Shown here: piece by piece, positions 36,187-43,261 of the stretch
How the letters are laid out: each line of letters opens with the position of its first letter
Position numbering within the stretch: position 1 is the stretch's first letter
From: Desulfomicrobium apsheronum
GTDB taxonomy: Bacteria; Desulfobacterota; Desulfovibrionia; Desulfovibrionales; Desulfomicrobiaceae
NCBI RefSeq assembly: GCF_900114115.1
Contig: NZ_FORX01000027.1
Location: 1 to 43,261, forward strand
DNA length: 43,261 nt
Reading direction: 5' to 3'
Notes under the pieces: generated by a model
Told to the model about the DNA's origin: nothing
The model's input: only the letters and a program-made list of their open reading frames with translations
Database searches by the model: none
Position numbers and translations under genes: made by a program

Positions 36187-37245
36187 ATGCAGGTCAAAAC
36201 ATTCAGCGGAAAAAGCACCTCGGAAATCATGGCCCGGATCAAGAGCGAACTCGGTCCCGACGCCATCATCCTGAGCAACCAGAAACAGACCCGCAAAGGC
36301 GTCACCTGCTACGAGATCATGGCGGCCCTTGATATGCCGCAGGAACAGGCCTCGCCGGCGGAGTCCGTCATGCCTCTGGCCCAGAACGATGCCAGCTGCC
36401 TGCGCGAGGAATGGTCCAGGCTGCGCAAGCAGCTCATGGCCGTCCTGAAGCCGCAGATGGACATGCAGCTTTTGACTCCGCGCCAGCAGCTGGTTTTCGA
36501 ATATCTGGAACGGGAGGGCGTGAAGGAGGATGTGCTGATCGATCTGTGGGAAAAATTCCGCCACGCGCCCGATGCGCCCACCCTGTCCGTCATGAACGGA
36601 ATGGTCAGCCTCAGCCCCTGGTTCGATACGAACTGGTCGCACAAGTTCCATCTTTTGACTGGCCCCTTCGGCAGCGGCAAGACCAGCACCACCCTGCGGC
36701 TGGCCCTGTCCCTGAAAAAATTACGTCCAAAGGCGCGCATCCTGGTGGTCAACGCCGATCGCTCCCAGGGCAAGGGGCGGCTCTACCTGCGCCATTACAC
36801 GGAGCTTTCGGGGCTGTCCTACCGGGAGCTCGACAACTCCGCCCAATGGGAGAGCCTTGAGCGCGACGCCAGGTCTCATGATCTCGTCCTGCTCGACCTG
36901 CCGGGTCTGCCCGCCCATCAGCAGCTTGACTCCTGGCTGCAGGAGGTTTCCGGAGGGAAGCTTCCGGCCTGCCACGTGCATCTGGTGCTGAGCCCGCTTT
37001 TCGCGCCCCCGCAGATGGATGCGTTCGTGTCCAGATTCCGCTCCGCCTCTGCGGCCAGCATTATCTGGACGAAGCTTGATGAAGCCTGTAATTATGGGGA
37101 AATAATCAATCAGGCCAACAACACCGGCCTGCCGATCTCTCTTTTTTCCATGGGGCCGGATCTGAAGAACTCCCTGGCCCAACCCAAGGATCAGGATGTC
37201 TGGAAACTCTTGCTGAGGCACGAGCTGCCGCAAGCAACCAACTAA
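36187..37245 (+). CDS. flhF: SRP-like GTPase FlhF, polar flagellar placement
   Basis: FlhF is an SRP54-family GTPase that sets the place of flagellar assembly, usually the pole. The 352-residue protein begins MQVKTFSGKSTSEIMARIKSELGPDAIIL, the FlhF N-terminal B domain. G1 is GPFGSGKTS (159-167) and the TKLD specificity motif is present (IIWTKLDEA). The G3 site reads Asp237-Leu-Pro-Gly-Leu, where SRP GTPases have DTAGR, so nucleotide hydrolysis may differ. The following gene flhG is its usual partner and GTPase activator. Confidence 0.9.
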   Translation: MQVKTFSGKSTSEIMARIKSELGPDAIILSNQKQTRKGVTCYEIMAALDMPQEQASPAESVMPLAQNDASCLREEWSRLRKQLMAVLKPQMDMQLLTPRQQLVFEYLEREGVKEDVLIDLWEKFRHAPDAPTLSVMNGMVSLSPWFDTNWSHKFHLLTGPFGSGKTSTTLRLALSLKKLRPKARILVVNADRSQGKGRLYLRHYTELSGLSYRELDNSAQWESLERDARSHDLVLLDLPGLPAHQQLDSWLQEVSGGKLPACHVHLVLSPLFAPPQMDAFVSRFRSASAASIIWTKLDEACNYGEIINQANNTGLPISLFSMGPDLKNSLAQPKDQDVWKLLLRHELPQATN

Positions 37246-37267
37246 CCTTTTTTATCCCGGACACAGC

Positions 37268-38083
37268 ATGAGCTCCTCTCTCCCCATTGTACTCTCGGTC
37301 ACCTCCGGCAAGGGAGGCGTCGGCAAAACGAACGTTTCCGTCAATCTCGCCCTGTGCCTGAGCAAGCTCGGCAAGCGATGCGTCATACTTGACGCGGACC
37401 TCGGGCTGGCCAACGTGGATGTCGTGCTGGGCCTGACTCCGGAGCGAAACCTATTCCATGTGTTCCACGAAGGGGTCTCCCTGGGCGACATCCTCTGTCC
37501 CACCGAATATGGATTCTCAATCCTCCCGGCGGCCAGTGGAGTCAGCGAGATGCTGTCCCTGTCCACAGGGCAGAAACTCGAACTTCTGGAAGCCATGGAC
37601 GTGCTGGAAGACAGCATCGACTTTCTGATCGTAGACACGGGAGCGGGCATCAACGACAATGTGCTCTATTTCAACCTCGCGGCCCAGGAGCGCCTGGTGG
37701 TCGTCACGCCGGAGCCGACCTCCCTCACCGACGCATACGCCCTGATCAAGGTACTGAAGCTCAGGCATGGCGTGGACAAATTTCATATCGTGGTCAACAT
37801 GGCCAAGAACGAAAAATCGGCCAAGGACATCTTTGCCAAGCTGTACAATGCGTGCGACCACTTCCTGACCGGGGTCTCCCTGAATTTCGTCGGCGCCATT
37901 CCCCAGGACAAGGCCGTGCGCCAGGCCGTCATCGAGCAGCAGCCTTTTTGCAGCCTGACCCCCGACACCGAAGCCTCCCTGGCGATGCAACGCATCGCCC
38001 GAAACGTGGTGCACTGGACACCGCAGGATCATCTCGATGGGAACATCAAGTTCTTCTGGAAGAAGCTCCTCTTTGCGGAATAA
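37268..38083 (+). CDS. flhG: MinD-like ATPase FlhG (FleN), flagellar number control
   Basis: FlhG limits flagellar number by acting on FlhF and, in some species, on the master regulator. The 271-residue MinD/ParA-type ATPase has the deviant Walker A GKGGVGKT (14-21), Walker B-like ILDADLGLANVD, and DTGAGINDN in switch II. No N-terminal DQA(x)2LR FlhF-activation motif precedes the P-loop; only ten residues do. It follows flhF by 22 bases, and the end overlaps the proposed fliA start by 47 bases. Confidence 0.92.
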   Translation: MSSSLPIVLSVTSGKGGVGKTNVSVNLALCLSKLGKRCVILDADLGLANVDVVLGLTPERNLFHVFHEGVSLGDILCPTEYGFSILPAASGVSEMLSLSTGQKLELLEAMDVLEDSIDFLIVDTGAGINDNVLYFNLAAQERLVVVTPEPTSLTDAYALIKVLKLRHGVDKFHIVVNMAKNEKSAKDIFAKLYNACDHFLTGVSLNFVGAIPQDKAVRQAVIEQQPFCSLTPDTEASLAMQRIARNVVHWTPQDHLDGNIKFFWKKLLFAE

Positions 38084-38840
38084 TTCCGCAGAACCTGTCT
38101 GGGCCGTTCTGGAGCAGCCGGGCATCACTTTTGCGTCCCTGAGTCCATCGGACAAGGATTGCATCGCTCGCGGCTTTGCCTCCCGCATCAAGATCATCGC
38201 CCTGCATCTTAAAGCCAAACTCCCGGCCCATATCGAACTATCCGACCTGATCAGCGCGGGCACACTTGGCCTCATGGAGGCGTTGGGCAAATTCCAGCCG
38301 GAACTAAACATCCGCTTCGAAACGTTCGCCGACAGCCGCATACGCGGGGCCATGCTGGACGAACTGCGGCGCATGGACTGGTACTCCAGGGGGCTTCGCC
38401 AGCGCATCAAAAAGCTTGAACAGGTCATCAGGGATTTCGAGCAGGAAAATGGACACGCCCCTTCACGCAACGATCTTCTGGAGCTCACCGGACAGGACCG
38501 CCAGGAGCTTGAGGCGACGCTTGAGGCAGTCAACTCCCAGATCATCCTGAGCCTTGATGCGATCCAGGACCAATGGAACCAACCCGGAGAGGGGGGCAAT
38601 CACCGCGAACCCTTTGCCTCCGTGGCCTTCCACGACATCATTGACAAGCTCGGTCATCTCATCGATAGACTTAATGAACGGGAAAAGCTGGTCTTAAGTT
38701 TGTATTACACTGAAGAACTCAATATGAAAGAAGTGGCGCTGGCCCTCGACATAACCGAAGGGCGGGTCTCTCAGCTGCACTCCCAAGCGCTTGGAAAGCT
38801 CAAGAAAATGTTTGTGCGCGAATACGGCGATATCAACTGA
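38037..38840 (+). CDS. fliA: Flagellar sigma factor sigma-28 (FliA)
   Basis: FliA directs RNA polymerase to late flagellar and chemotaxis promoters. The 267-residue protein has sigma region 2 (DLISAGTLGLMEALGKFQPELNIRFETFADSRIRGAMLDELRRMDW), region 3 (GLRQRIKKLEQ...) and a region 4 helix-turn-helix (LNMKEVALALDITEGRVSQLHSQAL). The first 30 residues lie in flhG and are not conserved in what I recognise. AGGA precedes ATG 38037, but a TTG at 38073 with GGAAG upstream would give 255 residues and a cleaner junction. Its position after flhG is typical. Confidence 0.92.
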   Translation: MGTSSSSGRSSSLRNNSAEPVWAVLEQPGITFASLSPSDKDCIARGFASRIKIIALHLKAKLPAHIELSDLISAGTLGLMEALGKFQPELNIRFETFADSRIRGAMLDELRRMDWYSRGLRQRIKKLEQVIRDFEQENGHAPSRNDLLELTGQDRQELEATLEAVNSQIILSLDAIQDQWNQPGEGGNHREPFASVAFHDIIDKLGHLIDRLNEREKLVLSLYYTEELNMKEVALALDITEGRVSQLHSQALGKLKKMFVREYGDIN

Positions 38841-38887
38841 TCACACATTTTTGATTAATTTCTCGAAAAGCTCATGTGGAGGGATAC

Positions 38888-39268
38888 ATGGCGGTCAATA
38901 CGAACATGCGGGTGCTCATCGTTGATGATTTTTCGACCATGCGACGGATCATCAAGAATATTCTTCGTCAGCTCGGTTTCAACAACATCATCGAAGCTGA
39001 CGACGGAACAGCGGCCTGGGAAGTCCTGACCAAGGACCAGGTGGATTTCATAATCTCCGATTGGAACATGCCGCAGATGACCGGCATCGAACTCCTGCGC
39101 AAGGTGCGGGCCAGCGAGGAATTCGGCGACCTGCCCTTTCTCATGGTCACTGCTGAAGCCCAGCAGGAAAACATCATCGAAGCCGTGCAGGCCAAAGTGT
39201 CCAATTACATAGTCAAGCCCTTCACTGCCGAGACCCTGGGGCAAAAAATCAATAAAATCTTCGAATAA
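38888..39268 (+). CDS. cheY: Chemotaxis response regulator CheY
   Basis: The 126-residue single-domain receiver binds the flagellar switch when phosphorylated. Its acidic pocket is Asp13-Asp14, the phospho-acceptor is Asp58 (ISDWNMP), and the conserved Thr88 (VTAEA), Tyr107 and Lys110 (YIVKPF) are all present. The start MAVNTNMRVLIVDD has GGAGGG three bases upstream; an in-frame ATG at 38876 would place the ribosome site inside the gene. It lies 47 bases after fliA. Close similarity to the enterobacterial CheY pattern (NNIIEADDGTAAWEVL) supports CheY rather than a generic regulator. Confidence 0.94.
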   Translation: MAVNTNMRVLIVDDFSTMRRIIKNILRQLGFNNIIEADDGTAAWEVLTKDQVDFIISDWNMPQMTGIELLRKVRASEEFGDLPFLMVTAEAQQENIIEAVQAKVSNYIVKPFTAETLGQKINKIFE

Positions 39269-39315
39269 CAACCATTCTGGCCGGCATTCTCGTATTGCCG
39301 GCCAGCTCAGGCCCC

Positions 39316-40077
39316 ATGATCCTGCTCATCCTTCTCGCCCAGATTTCCCCTGAAGGCGACAAAAACGTCGCCCTGGATGATGAACGCCTGCAGGACAGCG
39401 TCCCCAAAGGCCTGCAGAAAGTTGAACTCGATCTGGATGACGCCCTCTTTCTTGAATTCGAAGAAACCGAGGAAGAAACCGAAGCCACTTCCGTCGAATC
39501 CCTGCCTGAACCCGAGGAAGCGGCTCCTCCTTCGGAACAGACCGAAACACCCGCCAAGAAAAACCGAAAGAAATTATGGATTCTCGGAATTGCCGCAAGC
39601 CTGTGCTTGCTGTTTGGTGCCGGAGGATCCTACTACTTCATGAAATCCGGTCCGCCAGCCCCGGAAGAACAGACCGCCACAGAATCGGAAAGTTCCCCGG
39701 AACAGCACGCGCCCGAAGGTTCTGCTTCAGACGCTGCCGAGTCTCACGAAAATGCCAAGACCCAGCCGCCGGAACAAATCGAAGCCTACTCCCTCGATCA
39801 GTTTCAAATCGAGTACAAGCTCGACGGTAAAATCCGCTTTCTGACCTGCCGTTTTTCCATATCGGACACGACCGAGATAATGCGTGCTGAAATCCAGGCC
39901 AAAAAGCTGTTCATTCGCGACGGAGTATACCGATATCTCAAAAACTCGCCCCTCTCACTGCTGGATACCTCGCAAGAGTCCGATAAATTGAAGGCTGACC
40001 TGGCGGCTGTCATCAATCAGACCTTAAAGAGCGGCCAAGTGTCTGAAATTCTGCTGGAAGAATATGTGGTGAAATAA
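39316..40077 (+). CDS. fliL: FliL-like flagellar stator-associated protein with long acidic N-terminal tail
   Basis: FliL surrounds the stator units and helps the motor under load. With ATG 39316 the product has 253 residues (a TTG at 39295 would add seven). Residues 1-86 are strongly acidic (LDLDDALFLEFEETEEETEA) and cytoplasmic. One membrane segment follows at 87-109 (KLWILGIAASLCLLFGAGG), then a Glu/Ser/Pro linker. The periplasmic domain, about 155-253, ends LAAVINQTLKSGQVSEILLEEYVVK, the usual FliL C-terminal pattern. Typical FliL has only a short cytoplasmic tail, so the acidic extension is unusual. No ribosome site precedes the ATG clearly. The gene ends one base before the next ATG. 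Confidence 0.75.
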   Translation: MILLILLAQISPEGDKNVALDDERLQDSVPKGLQKVELDLDDALFLEFEETEEETEATSVESLPEPEEAAPPSEQTETPAKKNRKKLWILGIAASLCLLFGAGGSYYFMKSGPPAPEEQTATESESSPEQHAPEGSASDAAESHENAKTQPPEQIEAYSLDQFQIEYKLDGKIRFLTCRFSISDTTEIMRAEIQAKKLFIRDGVYRYLKNSPLSLLDTSQESDKLKADLAAVINQTLKSGQVSEILLEEYVVK

Positions 40078-40380
40078 ATGGTGGATAACCTCAATCTTTC
40101 AACGCTCATCAGCCAGATCCCCGAGGCGCAAAAAATCCATCATACGCAGCTCGCGCACCCGGAGATTCAGCAGGCGTTGGCTAAAGAATTGGTTCAGCGT
40201 CGCCAGCGGCGGGAAAAGGACCTGGTGGCCAAAGGCGAAGCCAGCGCCGCCGACACAGCGGTTGATCCCGAAGGGCACAATGAGTCGGCTCCGGAACAAT
40301 ACGCCGGCGAACGGCAGGCGCATCCCCATGAACCTGACTTCGAATCAGATCAGGGCCACCTGATTGACACGCAGGTATAG
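40078..40380 (+). CDS. Unrecognised small protein in flagellar cluster
   Basis: I do not recognise this 100-residue protein. It is hydrophilic and without signal peptide, membrane segment or cysteine. The N-terminal half (LSTLISQIPEAQKIHHTQLAHPEIQQALAKEL) is predicted helical; the second half is acidic, Ala/Glu/His-rich and probably disordered. Its ATG follows the FliL-like stop directly, and its stop is followed directly by the next ATG, so it is tightly coupled to its neighbours. A role in motor or chemotaxis function is guessed from position only. Confidence 0.7.
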   Translation: MVDNLNLSTLISQIPEAQKIHHTQLAHPEIQQALAKELVQRRQRREKDLVAKGEASAADTAVDPEGHNESAPEQYAGERQAHPHEPDFESDQGHLIDTQV

Positions 40381-40806
40381 ATGAACCCTCAAATTTCGTA
40401 CTGGATACTTACTGCATCAACCCTGATGGAGATTCTGCTCATCGGTCTCGCCTTTTTTTTCTATGGCAAGCTGAAGAAATCCGAACTTCTCGTGCGTTCC
40501 CTGCAAGACAGACAAGAGGAATTCCTGCAAAAATTGGACATGAACGCCCGTCTGGAAAAAGAAATCATAGGCACTTTCACCAAACGTCAGGAAGAACTGA
40601 CTGCCCTCGAAGAAAAGCTGCATTACCGCGCCCTTGAAATGCGCCGGCTGCTTGAACAGGCTGAAAATTTCACCAAATCGCCGCAGTTTCTGCGACAGAC
40701 AATCCTGAGCGGATTCAAGCGCGGTCAGTCAGCCGAAGCCCTGGCACAGGCTACGGGACTGAGCGTGGACGAAGTGGAACTCATCCTTGACCAACCAAAA
40801 AATTGA
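40381..40806 (+). CDS. Small membrane coiled-coil protein with DUF2802-like C-terminus
   Basis: The 141-residue product has one N-terminal membrane segment at about 7-28 (YWILTASTLMEILLIGLAFFFYG). A coiled coil follows (about 35-100, rich in Lys/Glu/Leu). The C-terminal 40 residues read LRQTILSGFKRGQSAEALAQATGLSVDEVELIL, resembling the helix-turn-helix-like end of DUF2802 proteins, which are found in flagellar and chemotaxis clusters of other proteobacteria. No function is established that I know. It is the last gene of the coupled run with the FliL-like and 100-residue proteins. Confidence 0.72.
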   Translation: MNPQISYWILTASTLMEILLIGLAFFFYGKLKKSELLVRSLQDRQEEFLQKLDMNARLEKEIIGTFTKRQEELTALEEKLHYRALEMRRLLEQAENFTKSPQFLRQTILSGFKRGQSAEALAQATGLSVDEVELILDQPKN

Positions 40807-40951
40807 AGCCAGATATCCTTGCCCGCCCCATGAACCACCCCCGCGCCAATCATTGACAAGCCAACCATTTTTATGCGGCGTTTGAGCGGGCCTTTTTTCC
40901 GTTCAAATTATGAAGGCCGACAATCCAGCCGCTGAATTCCAACATATTTTT

Positions 40952-41929
40952 ATGAAAAAAACACTGTTCCCCATAACCCCCGACAAACCTTGGCTTGCGC
41001 CTCTGGCAGGATATTCCGATCTCCCTTTTCGGCTCCTGTGTCACGAGTATGGATGCAGCGCGGCCGTGACGGAAATGGTCAGCGCGAAGGGACTGATCTA
41101 CAACAGTCCTGGCACCAAGGAGCTTCTTCAGACCTGTGATGAAGACAGCCCCCTGATCGTACAGCTTTTTGGATCGGAAGAGCCTTTTCTTGTTCAGTCC
41201 ATCGAACGCCTGCGGGAAGCGGGCTTCCGCTATTTCGATCTCAACTGCGGTTGCCCGGTGCGCAAGGTTGTGAAAACAGGCAGCGGCGCAGCCCTGCTCA
41301 AGGAACCGGAAAAGCTCCTCGGCATTGCGAAATCCATGATCAACGAAGTAGAGCCCGGTTGCATGGGCTTCAAGATCCGTCTGGGCTGGTATGTCGGGCA
41401 ACCAGTCTACCTACAGGTGGCCACCAAACTCGAGGAACTGGGCGCTGGCTGGGTGACCATGCATCCGCGCTTCGGAGCCCAGGGTTTCACCGGACATGCC
41501 GACTGGTCCCATCTGAAAACGCTGAAGGAACACGTGAGCCTGCCTGTCATCGCCAGCGGAGATCTCTTTCACGCGGAAGATGCCATGCAATGCGTCGAAC
41601 AAACCGGTGTGGATAGCATCATGTTCGCGCGCGGAGCCTTGAACGATCCGTCAATTTTCAAACGATATCTGCACTTGCTACGAAAAGAAGAGCCGGATTC
41701 AAATTCATGGACGCACATGGTTGGCATGGTTCGCAGGCTCAGTGAGCTCTATCCGCAGCATGACATGGAGAGGCTTGGCCTGCTCAAAATGCGCACGCTG
41801 GTGCCCAGATTCCTTAAAGGCCTGCCCGGAGCACGCGCGATCCGTCGCGATATCGTATTCTGCAAGTCATGGGACGATGTTTTCAGGATTTTAGAAGCCG
41901 GCATGAATGAACCCGAGGAGGAGATCTGA
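40952..41929 (+). CDS. tRNA dihydrouridine synthase (Dus family)
   Basis: Dus enzymes reduce uridine to dihydrouridine in tRNA with FMN and NADPH. The family start WLAPLAGYSDLPFR lies close to the N-terminus. The catalytic cysteine is in LNCGCPVRKVVKTGSGAALL (second Cys). The phosphate and tRNA blocks TMHPRFGAQGFTGHADW and MFARGALNDPSIF are present. I prefer ATG 40952 (325 residues) over an in-frame ATG at 40910; neither has a clear ribosome site. Which subfamily (DusA/B/C) applies is not decided. It runs into ispH with only one base between them. Confidence 0.9.
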   Translation: MKKTLFPITPDKPWLAPLAGYSDLPFRLLCHEYGCSAAVTEMVSAKGLIYNSPGTKELLQTCDEDSPLIVQLFGSEEPFLVQSIERLREAGFRYFDLNCGCPVRKVVKTGSGAALLKEPEKLLGIAKSMINEVEPGCMGFKIRLGWYVGQPVYLQVATKLEELGAGWVTMHPRFGAQGFTGHADWSHLKTLKEHVSLPVIASGDLFHAEDAMQCVEQTGVDSIMFARGALNDPSIFKRYLHLLRKEEPDSNSWTHMVGMVRRLSELYPQHDMERLGLLKMRTLVPRFLKGLPGARAIRRDIVFCKSWDDVFRILEAGMNEPEEEI

Positions 41930-41930
41930 A

Positions 41931-42794
41931 ATGGAACTTGTCATCGCTAAAACAGCGGGCTTTTGCATGGGAGTGGACATGGCGCTGCACAAGCTGGACA
42001 ACGCCGTGGCCGCTCCACCTCAAGATGTAACCATCTACACTCTGGGCCCCATCATCCATAATCCGCAGGTCCTGGCACGATACAAGGAGCAGGGGGTGCT
42101 GCAAACCGACGGAACAAAACCTTTGAAAACGGGAGATGTCGTGGTCATTCGCGCCCATGGAATCCCAAGGCGCATACAGTTGGAACTGGAAGCACAAAAC
42201 GTGACGATCGTTGATGCTACCTGTCCCAAGGTCAAAAAAGCCCAAATTCTTATCCAGAGGCAAGCCGAGCAGAACAAACACCTGCTTCTCTTCGGAGAAC
42301 GCGATCATCCAGAAGTGCAAGGACTGGTGAGTTACGCCCCTAGGCACACCGTGTTCGAAACTCTCGAAGAATTGTGCGCACATGGAATTGATTCTGCTGA
42401 AACCTATTTTCTTGCGGCCCAGACCACGCAAGACAGGGAATCTTTCAATGCCGTACGCGAATATCTCATCAAGCATGTCGATGCAGACATGACTATTCTC
42501 GACACGATCTGCATGGCAACCAAGGACCGTCAGGAGGAAGTCCGCGAGCTGTCCCACAAGGTTCAGGCAATGGTCATCGTCGGAGGAAAGAATAGCGGAA
42601 ACACAAGAAGATTGGCTCAAATAGCGCAGGAATCAGGGATATTCGCAGTCCACGTCGAAACAGCTGAAGAGCTCCCCCTGGAGGAACTTGCCGCGTTTGA
42701 ACGTATCGGGTTGACCGCTGGAGCCTCAACCCCTTCCTGGATCATTGAGGATGTCGCACAGACACTTCGCATGGCTCTTCCTGACAAGGTATAG
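41931..42794 (+). CDS. ispH: 4-hydroxy-3-methylbut-2-enyl diphosphate reductase IspH (LytB)
   Basis: IspH is the last enzyme of the MEP isoprenoid pathway, making IPP and DMAPP with a [4Fe-4S] cluster. The ATG at 41931, one base after the dus stop and with GAGGAGGAG upstream, gives 287 residues. The three cluster cysteines are Cys12 (AGFCMGV), Cys98 (DATCPK) and Cys194 (DTICMATKDRQ). The active-site block GERDHPEVQG and QTTQDRESF are intact. The end (LTAGASTPSWIIEDV) is the normal IspH C-terminus. It is a housekeeping gene and converges on the rRNA operon. Confidence 0.96.
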   Translation: MELVIAKTAGFCMGVDMALHKLDNAVAAPPQDVTIYTLGPIIHNPQVLARYKEQGVLQTDGTKPLKTGDVVVIRAHGIPRRIQLELEAQNVTIVDATCPKVKKAQILIQRQAEQNKHLLLFGERDHPEVQGLVSYAPRHTVFETLEELCAHGIDSAETYFLAAQTTQDRESFNAVREYLIKHVDADMTILDTICMATKDRQEEVRELSHKVQAMVIVGGKNSGNTRRLAQIAQESGIFAVHVETAEELPLEELAAFERIGLTAGASTPSWIIEDVAQTLRMALPDKV

Positions 42795-42910
42795 ACGGCC
42801 TCGTAGACGCCACAAGATGACGCGGTCAGCCTCCTTGGATTGGAGCCCCATTATCTCACATGAAAAATTTATGACTATATGAAAAGAGACGAGCGCTTAC
42901 GCAGAAACAG

Positions 42911-42944
42911 AAAAAGGTGGCGGCTTTTAACAAGCCCCACCTTT
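42911..42944 (-). terminator. Terminator of the rRNA operon
   Basis: On the minus strand AAAGGTGGGGCTTG pairs with AAGCCGCCACCTTT apart from one bulge, followed by TTCTGTTTC. It lies about 20 bases after the 5S gene and is preceded on that strand by a T-rich stretch. Confidence 0.8.
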
Positions 42945-42966
42945 CTAGAGAAGAGAAAAAAAAGGT

Positions 42967-43080
42967 CCTGGCGACGACCTACTTTCCCACAAGTGAACTT
43001 GCAGTATCATCGGCGCTGGAGGTCTTAACTTCCGAGTTCGGAATGGAATCGGGTGGTTCCCCTCCGCCGTGGTCACCAGG
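42967..43080 (-). rRNA. rrf: 5S ribosomal RNA
   Basis: The complement reads CCTGGTGACCACGGCGGAGG at its 5' end and GGTCGTCGCCAGG at its 3' end, which pair as helix I of 5S. The conserved CCGATTCCATTCCGAACTCG and GTACTGC-like ATACTGCAAG blocks are present. About 114 bases, slightly short but the ends are well defined by the pairing. It lies about 35 bases downstream of 23S. Confidence 0.95.
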
Positions 43081-43114
43081 ACGAAATATATAAGAGAAAC
43101 AGGTGAAGAGAGAG

Positions 43115-43261
43115 AGTTAAGACTCACGATCTATTAGTACCGGTCAGCTGAACACATTACTGCGCTTACACTTCCGGCCTATCTACCAGGTGGTCTGCCT
43201 GGGATCTTCAGTGTCTTGCGACAAGGGAGAACTTATCTTGTGGCTGGTTTCCCGCTTAGAT
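43115..43261 (-). rRNA. rrl: 23S ribosomal RNA, 3' end (runs off window)
   Basis: The complement contains the 23S 3' domain sequence ATCTAAGCGGGAAACCAGCC, GAAGATCCCAGG-like bases, GATAGGCCGG-AGTGTAAGCGCAG and ACCGGTACTAATAGATCGTGAG, as in the last 150 bases of proteobacterial 23S. The exact 3' end is set by analogy and may be off by a few bases. The rest of the operon lies outside the window. Confidence 0.93.

Overview
The window looks like chromosomal DNA of a GC-rich, flagellated, anaerobic Deltaproteobacterium (Desulfobacterota), order Desulfovibrionales, probably close to Desulfomicrobium or Desulfovibrio. I infer this from the rpoZ-dnaJ pair, a flavoredoxin-like flavoprotein, ThyX instead of ThyA, the fliR-flhB-flhA-flhF-flhG-fliA-cheY gene order, and a Lap-type adhesin locus built around a protein with an HD-GYP-like domain. 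No taxonomic search was possible. I see no CRISPR array, insertion sequence, prophage or tRNA gene.

Bases 1-8501 hold a cell-surface adhesion module. The 5' end of a giant type I secreted adhesin gene runs leftward off the window. Divergently, an operon encodes the ABC exporter, the membrane-fusion protein, a periplasmic LapG-like cysteine protease, and a membrane sensor with a periplasmic domain, PAS and a degenerate HD-GYP domain. The adhesin carries a Pro-Ala-Ala-Gly motif at residues 97-100, where LapG-type proteases cut. No GGDEF-EAL LapD is present; the HD-GYP-like protein sits in its place and is the most interesting candidate here.

Bases 8592-14836 are housekeeping genes on the minus strand: a sequence-divergent dnaA with an AT-rich upstream region, thyX, and yebC-ruvC-ruvA-ruvB with rlmE upstream. 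Bases 14884-17534 hold two overlapping glycosyltransferase genes. Then come a diguanylate cyclase, a flavoredoxin-like gene, uvrA, hldD (LPS heptose), hisH-hisF, a large hybrid histidine kinase, a SatP-like acetate/succinate transporter, moaC, and rpoZ-dnaJ.

Bases 31383-40806 start with a TtcA-like tRNA thiolase and continue with a co-directional flagellar operon: export gate (fliR, flhB, flhA), polar placement and number control (flhF, flhG), sigma-28 (fliA), cheY, a FliL-like stator-associated protein with a long acidic cytoplasmic tail, and two small unnamed proteins. A tRNA dihydrouridine synthase and ispH follow. The window ends in an rRNA operon on the minus strand (5S and the 3' end of 23S), converging on ispH.
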